A DNA stretch of 64,000 nucleotides, taken from contig NZ_JAUSSG010000013.1 of the NCBI RefSeq assembly GCF_030812215.1, positions 62,001-126,000 of the forward strand, given 5' to 3'. The notes beneath the pieces are model-generated. The model had not been told where the DNA came from. It searched no databases and saw nothing but the letters and a program-made list of their open reading frames with translations. Made by a program: the position numbers and the translations under genes. Below are positions 26,300 through 33,879 of the stretch, piece by piece; position 1 is the stretch's first letter; each line of letters opens with the position of its first letter. Source of the DNA: Variovorax boronicumulans (lineage in GTDB: Bacteria; Pseudomonadota; Gammaproteobacteria; Burkholderiales; Burkholderiaceae_C).

Positions 26300-26979
26300 C
26301 ACTGCGCGCGGACATGCGGCGCACCCGCCCCGCCCGCGCCGCAGTTCGCGGCATGGCGACGATCGCCTGCACGGCGGGCATCGCCGCGACGATGCCCGTC
26401 GCGCAAGCCGACTCCAGCACGTCGGCCACCAGCGCCAACGTTCCGCGCAGCACACAGGCAAGCCTGGACTTCACGATCGGCATCCAGAAGTTCATCTTCT
26501 TTCGCATCGGCAACGGCGACCTCCCCACGCCCGGCGGCTCACCCAGCACCGTGACCTTCACGCTCACGCCCTCGATTCCCGGCGTTCCCACCACGCCCGC
26601 CGCCGGCAACAACATGGCGGTGAACTGGAGCGGCGCGGCGCCGAGCTTCACGGTCACGCCCAACGGCAACATGCTGCCCGTGGAGGTGCGCAGCAATGCC
26701 GGGCAGGTCACCCTGCGTGCCACCGCGACGGCGCCGCTCGCCAATGGCGCGAACACCATTCCGCTGTCGGAAATCACGATCGCCTCCAGTGACGCCAACC
26801 TGCCCGCGCCGGCGATCCCCAATAGCGGCACGGGCAGCCCTGTGAACGTTGTCGGCACCAGCTTCAGCAACCTGGTGACGCAGCGCAACGCGAACTGGAC
26901 CTTCTCGTACCTGAACTCGGCCAGCCGCACCGCCGGGACCTACAGCGGCACGGTCACGTTCACGGCCAGCACGCCCTGA
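26296..26979 (+). CDS. Pilin-like secreted subunit 3
   Basis: 227 residues; GTG 26296 overlaps the chaperone stop (GTGA); an in-frame ATG lies six codons later. Arg-rich N-region, hydrophobic core (GMATIACTAGIAATMPVAQA) and signal cleavage near AQADS. The mature chain has SLDFTIGIQKFIFFRIGNG and NWSGAAPSFTVTPNGN, paralogous to the subunit at 23700, plus the closing segment TYSGTVTFTASTP. No cysteines. It is the last gene of the operon; a hairpin and a dispersed repeat follow within 120 nt. Likely a major or minor structural subunit. Confidence 0.68.
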   Translation: MTLRADMRRTRPARAAVRGMATIACTAGIAATMPVAQADSSTSATSANVPRSTQASLDFTIGIQKFIFFRIGNGDLPTPGGSPSTVTFTLTPSIPGVPTTPAAGNNMAVNWSGAAPSFTVTPNGNMLPVEVRSNAGQVTLRATATAPLANGANTIPLSEITIASSDANLPAPAIPNSGTGSPVNVVGTSFSNLVTQRNANWTFSYLNSASRTAGTYSGTVTFTASTP

Positions 26980-27020
26980 TCCGCGAGGCACGCATCCCTT
27001 CGCGAAACACTGCGGAACCG

Positions 27021-27036
27021 GCTTCGCCGAGCCGCT
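27021..27036 (+). terminator. Hairpin after the surface-structure operon
   Basis: CGGCT-TCGCCG-AGCCG forms a short GC stem 41 nt after the last subunit gene. It is directly followed by the G/C-run repeat element at 27041. No T-run is present, so termination efficiency is uncertain. Confidence 0.35.
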
Positions 27037-27040
27037 GGTG

Positions 27041-27101
27041 CAGCCCCCCCCGCGAGGGGGAAGGAGAAGCGAGACGAAGTGCGCGAAGCCTGGGGGGAAG
27101 C
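27041..27101. repeat. Dispersed intergenic repeat, copy A
   Basis: A C-run and G-run hairpin (CCCCC, 5-base loop, GGGGG) followed by GAAGCGAGACGAAGTG and then AGCCTGGGGGG. The same order (C/G-run hairpin, GAAGCACACGAAGTG, AAGCCGGGGGG) is found at 46063-46140. Found here between convergent genes, where it can also act as a terminator. It looks like a REP-type repeat; family size needs a genome-wide count. Confidence 0.55.
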
Positions 27102-27104
27102 CTT

Positions 27105-28142
27105 TTACCGCGGCTGCGATTCGACTTCGCGCGTCCAGCGATCGATCAGCCGCTTGCGCTCGGACGCCTGCCCGTACTTCTGGAAGTCGTACTTGATGAG
27201 CTTCACGTCGGCCATCGACGGAATGCGCGCATCGGGCTTGAAGGTCTTGTTGGCCGGCGACTGCAGGCTGCCCACCGTGCCGCCGATGGCCTGGCCCTTC
27301 GGGCTCATGAGCCAGTCGTAGTAGCGCTTCGCGTTCTCCTTGTTGCGCGCGCCCTTCACGAGCGCGATGCCGCCGATCTCGTAGCCCGTGCCTTCGCAGG
27401 GCGCGGCGGTCTTCACCGGAAATTTGTCGTACCGCCAGCGCTCGAAGCCGAAGATGAAGCTCACCCCGATGGCCACCTCGCCCTTGGCCACGTTGGGCGC
27501 CTGCGCCTGGCCACTGCGGGTGTAGCTGGTCACGTTCCTGTGCAGCTTCTTCAGGTAGTCGAAGGCCGCGTCCTCACCCATCTGCTGCACGAGGCCCGCG
27601 ATGATGGTGTAGGCCGTGCCGCTCGATGCAGGGTGCGAAATCTCGATCTCGCCCTTGTATTCGGGCTTGACCAGATCGGCCCAGCACTTCGGTTCATGCA
27701 GCTTCTTCTTTCTGAGCACGTCGGTGTTGAAGCCGAAGCCGATCGCGCTCGTATAGAAACCGCCCACCATGTTCTGCGACAGCGCGTACTGCCGAACCGC
27801 CCAGTCGTGCAGGTCGTTGATGTAGGCGGGCCTGTAGGGCTCGAGCAGGCCCTGCTCGGCCGCCTGCAGGAACGGGTCGCCAGTGCCGCCCCACCAGATG
27901 TCGGTCTTGGGGTTCGCGGCCTCGGCGCGCAGCTGCGCGCCGATCTCGCCGGTGCCCTTGTGCGCCTGCTGCACCTTGATGCCGGTCTCGCGCGTGAAGG
28001 CTGCGGCGGCGGCTTCGCACCAGCCGGCGTCGGTGCTGCACAGCGCGTTGACCGTGCCCTGCGCGGCGGCGTTCTGCGACGACAGGAGAAGCGCCGCGAA
28101 GGCAGCGGCGGCCGCGATGTTCCAGGTGGCAAAGGGGCGCAT
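27105..28142 (-). CDS. ABC transporter periplasmic substrate-binding protein, iron/phosphonate type
   Basis: 345 residues from ATG 28142, preceded by GAGGAGAAG. Signal peptide cleaved near QNAAAQG. The body follows the type II fold of Fe3+ and 2-aminoethylphosphonate binding proteins: VNALCSTDAGWCEAAAAAF, TDIWWGGTGDPFLQAAEQGL, and the hinge region EIEISHPASSGTAYTIIAGL. Mature cysteines in the first strand (CSTDAGWC) may pair. No permease or ATPase genes are in the window, so it works with components elsewhere. The ligand cannot be decided between ferric iron and an organic acid or phosphonate. Confidence 0.85.
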   Translation of the reverse strand: MRPFATWNIAAAAAFAALLLSSQNAAAQGTVNALCSTDAGWCEAAAAAFTRETGIKVQQAHKGTGEIGAQLRAEAANPKTDIWWGGTGDPFLQAAEQGLLEPYRPAYINDLHDWAVRQYALSQNMVGGFYTSAIGFGFNTDVLRKKKLHEPKCWADLVKPEYKGEIEISHPASSGTAYTIIAGLVQQMGEDAAFDYLKKLHRNVTSYTRSGQAQAPNVAKGEVAIGVSFIFGFERWRYDKFPVKTAAPCEGTGYEIGGIALVKGARNKENAKRYYDWLMSPKGQAIGGTVGSLQSPANKTFKPDARIPSMADVKLIKYDFQKYGQASERKRLIDRWTREVESQPR

Positions 28143-28210
28143 GCGCTTCTCCTCGGAAGGGTTTGTGGTTCGAAGACGCAGGATAGCGCCCAGCTTGCAG
28201 ATCGCAGCGA

Positions 28211-29131
28211 TCACGGCACGACCAGCAGCGGCGGCAGGTGCTCGGCCAGCCAGTCGATCACCACGCGCGTCTTGAACGGCAGGTAGCGGCTGCGCGAGCG
28301 GATCACATTCAGCTCGAAGCCAAAAGGCCTCGGCTCCTCGAACACGCGCACCAGCGTGCCGGCGCCCAGCGCCTCCGCAGCGAGCCACGCAGGCAGGCGC
28401 GCCAGGCCCATGCCGCCGATGGCTGCTTCGAGCAGCACCTCGGCGCTGTCGCAGCGCAGGCGCGAAGGCAGCGTCACATCGACGAGCCGGCCATCGGCAC
28501 CGTGAAAGTGCCATGTCGAAACCTGTCCGTCGCGTGCATAGAGCACGGCCTCGTGCGGCGTCTGCGGCGCGGTGAGCGCCTCGATGCCGCGCGGATGCCC
28601 GCGCTCGGCCAGGTACGCAGGCGCAGCGCACAGCACCATCCACTGCACGCCGACCGGGCGCGCGACGAGTTCCGACGTGTCGGCCAGCTCGCCGCTGCGG
28701 ATCGCGAGATCGAGCCCCTCTTCGACCAGGTCCACGCGCCGGTCGCTGAACGCAAGTTCCAGCGACAGCGCCGGATGCCGACGCGCCAGTGCCAGCAGCA
28801 GCGGCCCGACCTTGAGCCGGCCGAGCATGGCCGGCATGCTGATGCGCACGAGCCCCGCGGCCGTGCTACGCGCCACGTCGGTCACGGCTTCGGCCGCGTC
28901 CAGCTCGGCCAGCGCGCGGCGGCAGCGCTCGTAGTAGCCATGGCCTTCCTCGGTGAGGCTCTGGCTGCGCGTGGTGCGAAGGAACAGGCGCGTGTCCAGC
29001 CGCGCCTCGAGCCGCGCAATGCTCTTGGCAACCGCCGAACGGGTGACATGCAATCGCTGCGCCGCAAGCGCGAAGCTGCCCGCTTCCACTGCCGCGACGA
29101 ACTCCTCGATGCCCTGAAGGCGTTGGCTCAT
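28211..29131 (-). CDS. LysR family transcriptional regulator
   Basis: 306 residues. The N-terminal winged helix-turn-helix (FVAAVEAGSFALAAQRLHVT, SAVAKSIARLEARLDTRLF) is the LysR signature; the rest is the two-lobed effector domain. The gene is divergent from the oxidoreductase at 29233 with 101 nt between them, the classical LysR/target layout. A TATCC-N6-GGATA inverted repeat lies in that gap. It probably controls the oxidoreductase gene and itself in response to a small molecule; the inducer is unknown. Confidence 0.93.
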   Translation of the reverse strand: MSQRLQGIEEFVAAVEAGSFALAAQRLHVTRSAVAKSIARLEARLDTRLFLRTTRSQSLTEEGHGYYERCRRALAELDAAEAVTDVARSTAAGLVRISMPAMLGRLKVGPLLLALARRHPALSLELAFSDRRVDLVEEGLDLAIRSGELADTSELVARPVGVQWMVLCAAPAYLAERGHPRGIEALTAPQTPHEAVLYARDGQVSTWHFHGADGRLVDVTLPSRLRCDSAEVLLEAAIGGMGLARLPAWLAAEALGAGTLVRVFEEPRPFGFELNVIRSRSRYLPFKTRVVIDWLAEHLPPLLVVP

Positions 29132-29163
29132 TGGATACTTTCAGGCGCCATATTGAAGAAAAT

Positions 29164-29179
29164 TATCCACCACCGGATA
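29164..29179. promoter_or_regulatory. Inverted repeat TATCC-N6-GGATA in the LysR/oxidoreductase divergent promoter
   Basis: A perfect 5-bp inverted repeat separated by ACCACC, 33 nt upstream of the LysR start and 53 nt upstream of the oxidoreductase start. A further GGATA lies at about 29135. The position is right for an autoregulatory LysR operator. AT-rich flanks also allow promoter elements on both strands. Confidence 0.45.
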
Positions 29180-29232
29180 GTTTTCATCGTCAATAGCATC
29201 AAGGCTTCGCTGTTTTTCGTGGAGCCTTTTCA

Positions 29233-30243
29233 ATGCAAGAACCTCAGACGCTGCGCCGCTGGCAGCTTCCCCAATTCGGCCGCGCCCATCTCGAACAGGT
29301 CGAAGCACCGCTACCCACACCAGGACCAGGCCAGATCCTCGTGCGGGTGGGCGCCGTGTCGCTCAACTACCGCGACCTGCTGATGATTCGCGACGGCATG
29401 GGCATGAAGCTCGAACTGCCTTTCACGCCCGGCTCCGACATGGCGGGCACGGTGGTCGCCACCGGCACGGACGTCAAGCGCTTCGCAGTGGGCGACCGCA
29501 TCGTCAACACCTTCTGGGGCGGATGGATCGACAGCCACTGGCACAGCGACGCCGTGCTCGCCGGCGGACCCGGGCCGGGCATGCTCGCCTCGCATGTGCT
29601 GATCGACGCAGCCTGGGCCGTCGCGGCGCCCGTCACGCTGAACCTGGCCGAAGCCAGCACGCTGCCCTGCGCGGGACTCACCGCATGGTTCGCCCTCGCC
29701 GAGACCGGCGCGCTGCGCGCGGGCGAGACCGTGCTGATCCACGGCACCGGCGGCGTCGCGCTGTTCGGCTTGCAGCTCGCGCGGCTGCATGGCGCGCAAG
29801 CCATCGTGGTGACGGGGAGCGAGGACAAGCGCGAACAGGCGCTCGCGCTCGGCGCATCGCACGTGCTGATGCGAAACGGCGACTGGCCTGCGGAAGTGCG
29901 CAGGCTCACGCACGGACGCGGCGCGGACCACGTGCTCGAACTGTCGAGCGGCCCGAACCTCGATCGCTCGCTGCAGGCCGCAAGGCAGGGCGGGCGCGTG
30001 TCGATCATCGGCATGCTCGGCGGCGAGACCTTGAGCGCATCGTTCTATGCGATGGTGCTCGGCCGGGTGATGGTGCAAGGCATCGGCGTCGGGCATCGGC
30101 GCGCGCTCGAAGACCTGGTGCGCGCCATCGACCTCAACGCGCTCAAGCCGGCGATCGCGGCGCAGTACGAATTCGATGCGCTGCCCGCTGCACTCGACCA
30201 CCTGGAACGCGGCGCATTCGGAAAGATCGTCATCACACTTTGA
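29233..30243 (+). CDS. NAD(P)-dependent alcohol dehydrogenase / quinone oxidoreductase-like (MDR family)
   Basis: 336 residues, the usual MDR length. The GroES-like N-terminal domain contains VGAVSLNYRDLLMIRDGMG and PFTPGSDMAGTVVATG. The Rossmann domain has VLIHGTGGVALFGLQLARLHGA with a GTGGVA dinucleotide loop. The usual catalytic-zinc cysteine and the four-cysteine structural zinc loop are not visible, so it is likely a zinc-independent quinone-oxidoreductase-like enzyme. Divergent from a LysR gene, which suggests substrate-induced expression. Substrate unknown. ATG 29233 has GGAG 8 nt upstream. Confidence 0.88.
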   Translation: MQEPQTLRRWQLPQFGRAHLEQVEAPLPTPGPGQILVRVGAVSLNYRDLLMIRDGMGMKLELPFTPGSDMAGTVVATGTDVKRFAVGDRIVNTFWGGWIDSHWHSDAVLAGGPGPGMLASHVLIDAAWAVAAPVTLNLAEASTLPCAGLTAWFALAETGALRAGETVLIHGTGGVALFGLQLARLHGAQAIVVTGSEDKREQALALGASHVLMRNGDWPAEVRRLTHGRGADHVLELSSGPNLDRSLQAARQGGRVSIIGMLGGETLSASFYAMVLGRVMVQGIGVGHRRALEDLVRAIDLNALKPAIAAQYEFDALPAALDHLERGAFGKIVITL

Positions 30244-30255
30244 AGTATTGAATCC

Positions 30256-30336
30256 TTCCGTTCACATGCAACGCAGTTGCGGCAGCGCAGAAAACTTGCG
30301 CGATCCGTGAAGAGATTCCGTTCGCTGCAACGCGGT
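30256..30336. repeat. Imperfect direct repeats upstream of aqpZ
   Basis: TTCCGTTC-N3-TGCAACGC at 30256-30274 and TTCCGTTC-N2-TGCAACGC at 30316-30333, 60 bp apart. Sixteen of the compared bases match, with a one-base change in the gap. They sit in the 180-base gap between the oxidoreductase and aqpZ and could be paired binding sites for an aqpZ regulator or a local duplication. No terminator for the oxidoreductase is evident. Confidence 0.4.
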
Positions 30337-30423
30337 ACTCGACGCTCTTCATTTCTCGTTTCAGAATGCGCCCGCGCCCGGTTCTGGACCGTGCGCGCTT
30401 TCTCAACTTCAGGATGGAGCGTT

Positions 30424-31131
30424 ATGGAACACAGTACCTACAAAAAATGGTCGGCCGAGTTCATTGGTACTTTCTGGCTCACGCTCGGAGGCTGCGGAAG
30501 CGCGGTCCTGGCCGCGGCCTTTCCGGGTGTGGGCATCGGCCTGCTCGGGGTCTCGCTGGCTTTCGGTCTCACGGTGGTGACGGGGGCCTATGCGCTGGGG
30601 CCGATCTCGGGTGGCCACTTCAATCCGGCGGTGTCGATCGGCCTCGCAGCCGCGGGCCGATTCAAGGCATCGCAGCTCGCGGGCTACATCGTGTCGCAGG
30701 TGCTCGGCGCGATTGCGGCGGCCGGCATTCTCTATCTCATCGCCACCGGCAAACCGGGCGCCGACATCGGCGGCTTCGCCACCAACGGCTATGGCGAGCA
30801 TTCGCCCGGCAAGTACGGTCTGTATGCCGCCGCGCTGTGCGAAGTGGTGATGACGGCCGTGTTCCTGATCGTGATCCTGGGCTCGACGGCCAAGCGCGCA
30901 GCGGGCGGCTTCGCGGGCCTGGCCATCGGCCTGTGCCTCACGCTGATCCACCTGATCTCGATTCCGGTGACCAACACGTCGGTGAACCCGGCGCGCAGCA
31001 CGGGCCCGGCCCTCTTCGGGCCGTCCTATGCGGTGTCGGAACTGTGGCTCTTCTGGGTCGCGCCCATCGTGGGCGCGATCATCGGTGCAGTGATCTACCG
31101 CACCTTGCTCAGCAACGGCAACGACGACTGA
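30424..31131 (+). CDS. aqpZ: Aquaporin Z
   Basis: 235 residues from ATG 30424, preceded by AGGATGGAG; upstream in-frame codons have no start context. Six transmembrane helices are evident, and both NPA boxes are intact: GGHFNPAVSIG and NTSVNPARSTG. The selectivity Arg follows the second box. N-terminus (YKKWSAEFIGTFWLTLGGCGSAVL) is that of bacterial AqpZ. It makes the inner membrane permeable to water and aids osmotic adjustment. It is monocistronic: convergent with the 31163 gene 31 nt away. Confidence 0.96.
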   Translation: MEHSTYKKWSAEFIGTFWLTLGGCGSAVLAAAFPGVGIGLLGVSLAFGLTVVTGAYALGPISGGHFNPAVSIGLAAAGRFKASQLAGYIVSQVLGAIAAAGILYLIATGKPGADIGGFATNGYGEHSPGKYGLYAAALCEVVMTAVFLIVILGSTAKRAAGGFAGLAIGLCLTLIHLISIPVTNTSVNPARSTGPALFGPSYAVSELWLFWVAPIVGAIIGAVIYRTLLSNGNDD

Positions 31132-31162
31132 GCGTCGTCGTTCCCGTTGTCGACCGAAAAAA

Positions 31163-31501
31163 TCAGCTGCCGTTGGCCGACTTCACCAGCGGCAGCGCGG
31201 TCGACTGGCCGATCGATTCGGTGCCGGCGGGGTGCGAAGCGGCGAAGGCACCGGCCTGCACTTCGGTGTCCGAGACTTTCGACAGCATCGCGGGCGCGCT
31301 GGTCGACTGGCCGACGGACTCGGTGCCGCTCGGACGCGCAGCAGCCATCGCACCCGCCTGGACCTCGGGATTTTCTGGCGAGTTCATCTGCAGCGGATGG
31401 AAGTCGGAGCCATCGGTCGTTTCGGCCGATGCATTGACGGTGCCCAGCGCTGCGAGCGCAGCGAAGGAACCAATGGCGAGAAGCTTGAAGGAAGTGCGCA
31501 T
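31163..31501 (-). CDS. Small periplasmic protein with a duplicated repeat
   Basis: 112 residues. Signal peptide MRTSFKLLAIGSFAALAALG with cleavage near NASAET. The mature part (about 88 residues) contains two copies of EVQAGA(M/F)AA-x2-P-x-GTES(V/I)GQST about 30 residues apart, nothing else recognisable, and no Cys. It is downstream of, and on the same strand as, the sensor-kinase/response-regulator operon, but with a 141-nt gap that carries a response-regulator box (31608-31631) matching the one upstream of the regulator. It is therefore probably a target of that system. Function unknown. Confidence 0.75.
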   Translation of the reverse strand: MRTSFKLLAIGSFAALAALGTVNASAETTDGSDFHPLQMNSPENPEVQAGAMAAARPSGTESVGQSTSAPAMLSKVSDTEVQAGAFAASHPAGTESIGQSTALPLVKSANGS

Positions 31502-31578
31502 GGTGGGTGCTCCTGAGGGCAGGTTGTCTCCGGTCTCGTGCCATCGCGCGAACTGCGCGTGGCAGGACCTGAACGCAC

Positions 31579-31608
31579 TCTAGGCAGCCCGACTGAGATG
31601 GGAGTGAG
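31579..31608 (-). promoter_or_regulatory. Bipartite promoter-like motif, second copy
   Basis: TCTAGGCAGCC, 12 unmatched bases, GAGTGAG: identical in both blocks and gap length to 9656-9685. It lies 78 nt upstream of the start of the small periplasmic gene and directly abuts the response-regulator box at 31608-31631. The minus-strand TGCCTAGA could be a -10 element of an activator-dependent promoter. Confidence 0.5.
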
Positions 31609-31631
31609 CGAAGAGTTAGCGGCGGCTTAGG
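31608..31631. promoter_or_regulatory. Response-regulator box upstream of the small periplasmic gene
   Basis: Reads GCGAAG-N2-TTAG-N6-CTTAGG on the plus strand and matches 33837-33860 in all three blocks and both spacings. The core is a direct repeat of TTAG hexamers (GTTAGC-N5-CTTAGG), similar in spacing to the CTTAAG-N5-CTTAAG boxes bound by PmrA/QseB-type regulators. Binding by the regulator encoded at 33102-33758 is inferred. Confidence 0.55.
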
Positions 31632-31642
31632 GCCTGTTCACC

Positions 31643-33049
31643 CTACGCAAGAGTCGATGGCGGCAGATGCACGCGTGCCATGAGCCCCGGGCCGTCGTCG
31701 CGGTTGCGCAATTCGATGCGCATGCCATTGCGCTCGGCAGCGGTTCGCGCAATCGCCAGCCCGAGCCCGCTGCCGCCGGCCGCTGCGCCCGGCACGCGAA
31801 AGAAGCGATCGAACACGCGCCCCATGGCGCTCTCCGGAATGCCCGCCCCGTTGTCCAGCACATCGACCACCGCGTGGCCCTGGACCTCATGCAGCCGCAC
31901 ATCGACCACGCCACCCTCGGGCGCATAGCGCAGCGCGTTGTCGATCAGGTTGTCGAACACGCTGCGCAACTCGGCCGCGGGCGCGGACACCACCGGCGTG
32001 ATGCTGCCTTCGAAGCCCACGTCCACGCGCCGCGCATCGGCCAGCACCATCAGCTGGCTCACGCTTTCGCGCAGCAGCACCTCGATGTCGATGGCCTCGC
32101 GCGCCATGGCACGCTGCGGCGCGTCCTGCCGCGAGAGGCTCAGCAGCTGCTCGATGAGGTGCTGCGCGCGCGTGACACCCGCTTCGAGCTGGTTGAAGCG
32201 GTCGGTGGCTTCGCCGGCCGGCACATGCGCGCGCAGGTTCTCGATCTGCAGGCCGATGGCGGCCATGGGCGTGCGCAGCTCGTGCGCCGCGTCCTGCACG
32301 AAACGACGCTGCGTCGCGAACGCGTTGCGCATGCGCGCCAGCAGGCTGTTGAACGCGCTCACCAGCGGCGCGATCTCGTCCGGCACGCGCGCGAGCGACA
32401 GCTCGGTGGGGCTGCGCTCGTCCTGCGAAGCCACGTCGCGCGCCACCGCACGCAGCGAGCGCGAGGCCGCCGACACGATGAGCCAGAGGATCAGCAGCGT
32501 CAGCGGCAGCAGCACCGCGATCGGCAGGCCTTCGAGCAGCGCGCGCTTGAGCACGCGGCGCTTGCGATAGTCCTCGTTCTGCAGCACCTGCACGCGGGGC
32601 TGGTCGGCGCGGGTGCCGGGCAGGGCGGTGTAGGCGCGCCAGTTCGCGCGCGACCGCGTGCCCAGATCCACATCGCTGAAACCGGGCCGGGGCTGCAGCC
32701 CCACCGGCAGCAAGGGCCACGACGTGGCGCGCAGCGTGCCGTCGGCGTTCCAGATCTGCACGACGATGGCGCCGTGCTCGAAGATGTCGCCGGTACCGAG
32801 CGGCTGCGGCGTCTTCTGCGGATCGCCCCCCCCATAGGACTCGGCCACCAACCGCATCTGGTCGTCGAGCGCGTTGTGCACCAGGTGGCCGTAGGCGACG
32901 AAAGTGAACCAGCCCGTGAGCACCGCCGCCGCGAGATGCAGCGTGATGAGCCAGAGCAGCAACTGCGTGCGCACCGAACTCGGACGCCGCAATGCCTTGC
33001 GCGCGATCGGTTCGGCGGGCGGAGTCGTCGCCGCCGTGGTGGTGTTCAT
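31643..33049 (-). CDS. Two-component sensor histidine kinase (QseC/TctE type)
   Basis: 468 residues. TM1 (TQLLLWLITLHLAAAVLTGW) near residue 30, a periplasmic sensing region of about 120 residues, TM2 (LPIAVLLPLTLLILWLIVS) near residue 185, then HAMP. The H-box is FVQDAAHELRTPMAAIGLQ with the phosphoacceptor His. The C-terminus has N, G1 and G2 boxes (NLIDNALRYAPEGG, DNGAGIPESAMG, GGSGLGLAIAR). Its start lies 52 nt after the regulator gene, one operon on the minus strand. The signal is unknown; the PmrA-like box type allows metals or envelope stress, but tricarboxylate sensing is equally possible. Confidence 0.94.
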   Translation of the reverse strand: MNTTTAATTPPAEPIARKALRRPSSVRTQLLLWLITLHLAAAVLTGWFTFVAYGHLVHNALDDQMRLVAESYGGGDPQKTPQPLGTGDIFEHGAIVVQIWNADGTLRATSWPLLPVGLQPRPGFSDVDLGTRSRANWRAYTALPGTRADQPRVQVLQNEDYRKRRVLKRALLEGLPIAVLLPLTLLILWLIVSAASRSLRAVARDVASQDERSPTELSLARVPDEIAPLVSAFNSLLARMRNAFATQRRFVQDAAHELRTPMAAIGLQIENLRAHVPAGEATDRFNQLEAGVTRAQHLIEQLLSLSRQDAPQRAMAREAIDIEVLLRESVSQLMVLADARRVDVGFEGSITPVVSAPAAELRSVFDNLIDNALRYAPEGGVVDVRLHEVQGHAVVDVLDNGAGIPESAMGRVFDRFFRVPGAAAGGSGLGLAIARTAAERNGMRIELRNRDDGPGLMARVHLPPSTLA

Positions 33050-33101
33050 TGAGTGGCCTCCGCCTGCAGCTGCGGTATTCGCCTTGGGACGGCCCAGCGG
33101 C

Positions 33102-33758
33102 TCATGCCGCCACGCGCCACCCGAGCCCTCGCACGTTGCGGATCGACTCCGCGCCGAGCTTGCGGCGCATGCCGTGGATCAGCACGTCGATGGCGTTGCT
33201 CGTCACTTCCTCGCCCCAGCCGTAGATGCGGTTCTCCAGTTGCTCGCGGGACAGGATGGCGCCCGGCCGTTCGAGCAGCGCATGCAAGAGCGCGAACTCG
33301 CGCGCCGTGAGCGCCTCGCGCGCGCCGTTCACCAGCACTTCGCGCGTCGTGAGGTCGAGCTGCAACGCGCCGCTGCCGACCAGCGAATGCGCCGCGCCGT
33401 CGCGGCGCCGCACGATGGCCCGCATGCGTGCGAGCAGCTCGCGAAATTCGAAAGGCTTGAGCAGGTAGTCGTCCGCGCCGAGGTCCAGGCTGTTGATGCG
33501 GTCGTCCAGGCCGTCGCGTGCGGTGAGCACCAGCACCGGCGTCGCATCGCCGCGTTCGCGTGCGCGCCGCAGCACGTCGGTGCCGTCCTGCTTGGGCAGT
33601 CCCAGGTCAAGCAGCACGCAGGTGTAGCCGCCGTCGCCCAAGGCGCTCTGCGCGAGCTCGCCGTCGCGCACCCAGTCGGCGGACCAGCCCGCGCCCTCGA
33701 GCGCCTGTTTCAGGCTGCGCCCGATCATTTCGTCGTCTTCCACCAAAAGCACGCGCAT
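33102..33758 (-). CDS. OmpR/PhoB-family response regulator (QseB/TctD type)
   Basis: 218 residues. Receiver domain with the acidic pair in MRVLLVEDDEM, the phosphorylated Asp in CVLLDLGLP (about residue 51), and the Lys in YLLKPFEF. The C-terminal winged helix ends with NRIYGWGEEVTSNAIDVLIHGMRRKLG. It is the first gene of the operon with the kinase. A direct-repeat box lies 79-102 nt upstream of its start (33837-33860), suggesting autoregulation, and a second copy precedes the small periplasmic gene. Confidence 0.95.
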   Translation of the reverse strand: MRVLLVEDDEMIGRSLKQALEGAGWSADWVRDGELAQSALGDGGYTCVLLDLGLPKQDGTDVLRRARERGDATPVLVLTARDGLDDRINSLDLGADDYLLKPFEFRELLARMRAIVRRRDGAAHSLVGSGALQLDLTTREVLVNGAREALTAREFALLHALLERPGAILSREQLENRIYGWGEEVTSNAIDVLIHGMRRKLGAESIRNVRGLGWRVAA

Positions 33759-33836
33759 TGCGGCGACTCCTTGGGCCGCAAGGTAGCACGTGATCGGGAT
33801 GATCGGTAGTGCCCTGCGCCGCGGCGCAGCGTAGGG

Positions 33837-33860
33837 GCGAAGTCTTAGGCGGCGCTTAGG
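33837..33860. promoter_or_regulatory. Response-regulator box upstream of the two-component operon
   Basis: GCGAAG-N2-TTAG-N6-CTTAGG, containing the direct repeat CTTAGG-CGGCG-CTTAGG (N5 between hexamers). Located 79 nt upstream of the regulator start, right for an autoregulatory site read on the minus strand. It lies 20 nt from the stop of the AlkZ-like gene upstream. Confidence 0.6.
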
Positions 33861-33879
33861 CGCCGTGCGGGCGCAAGGG

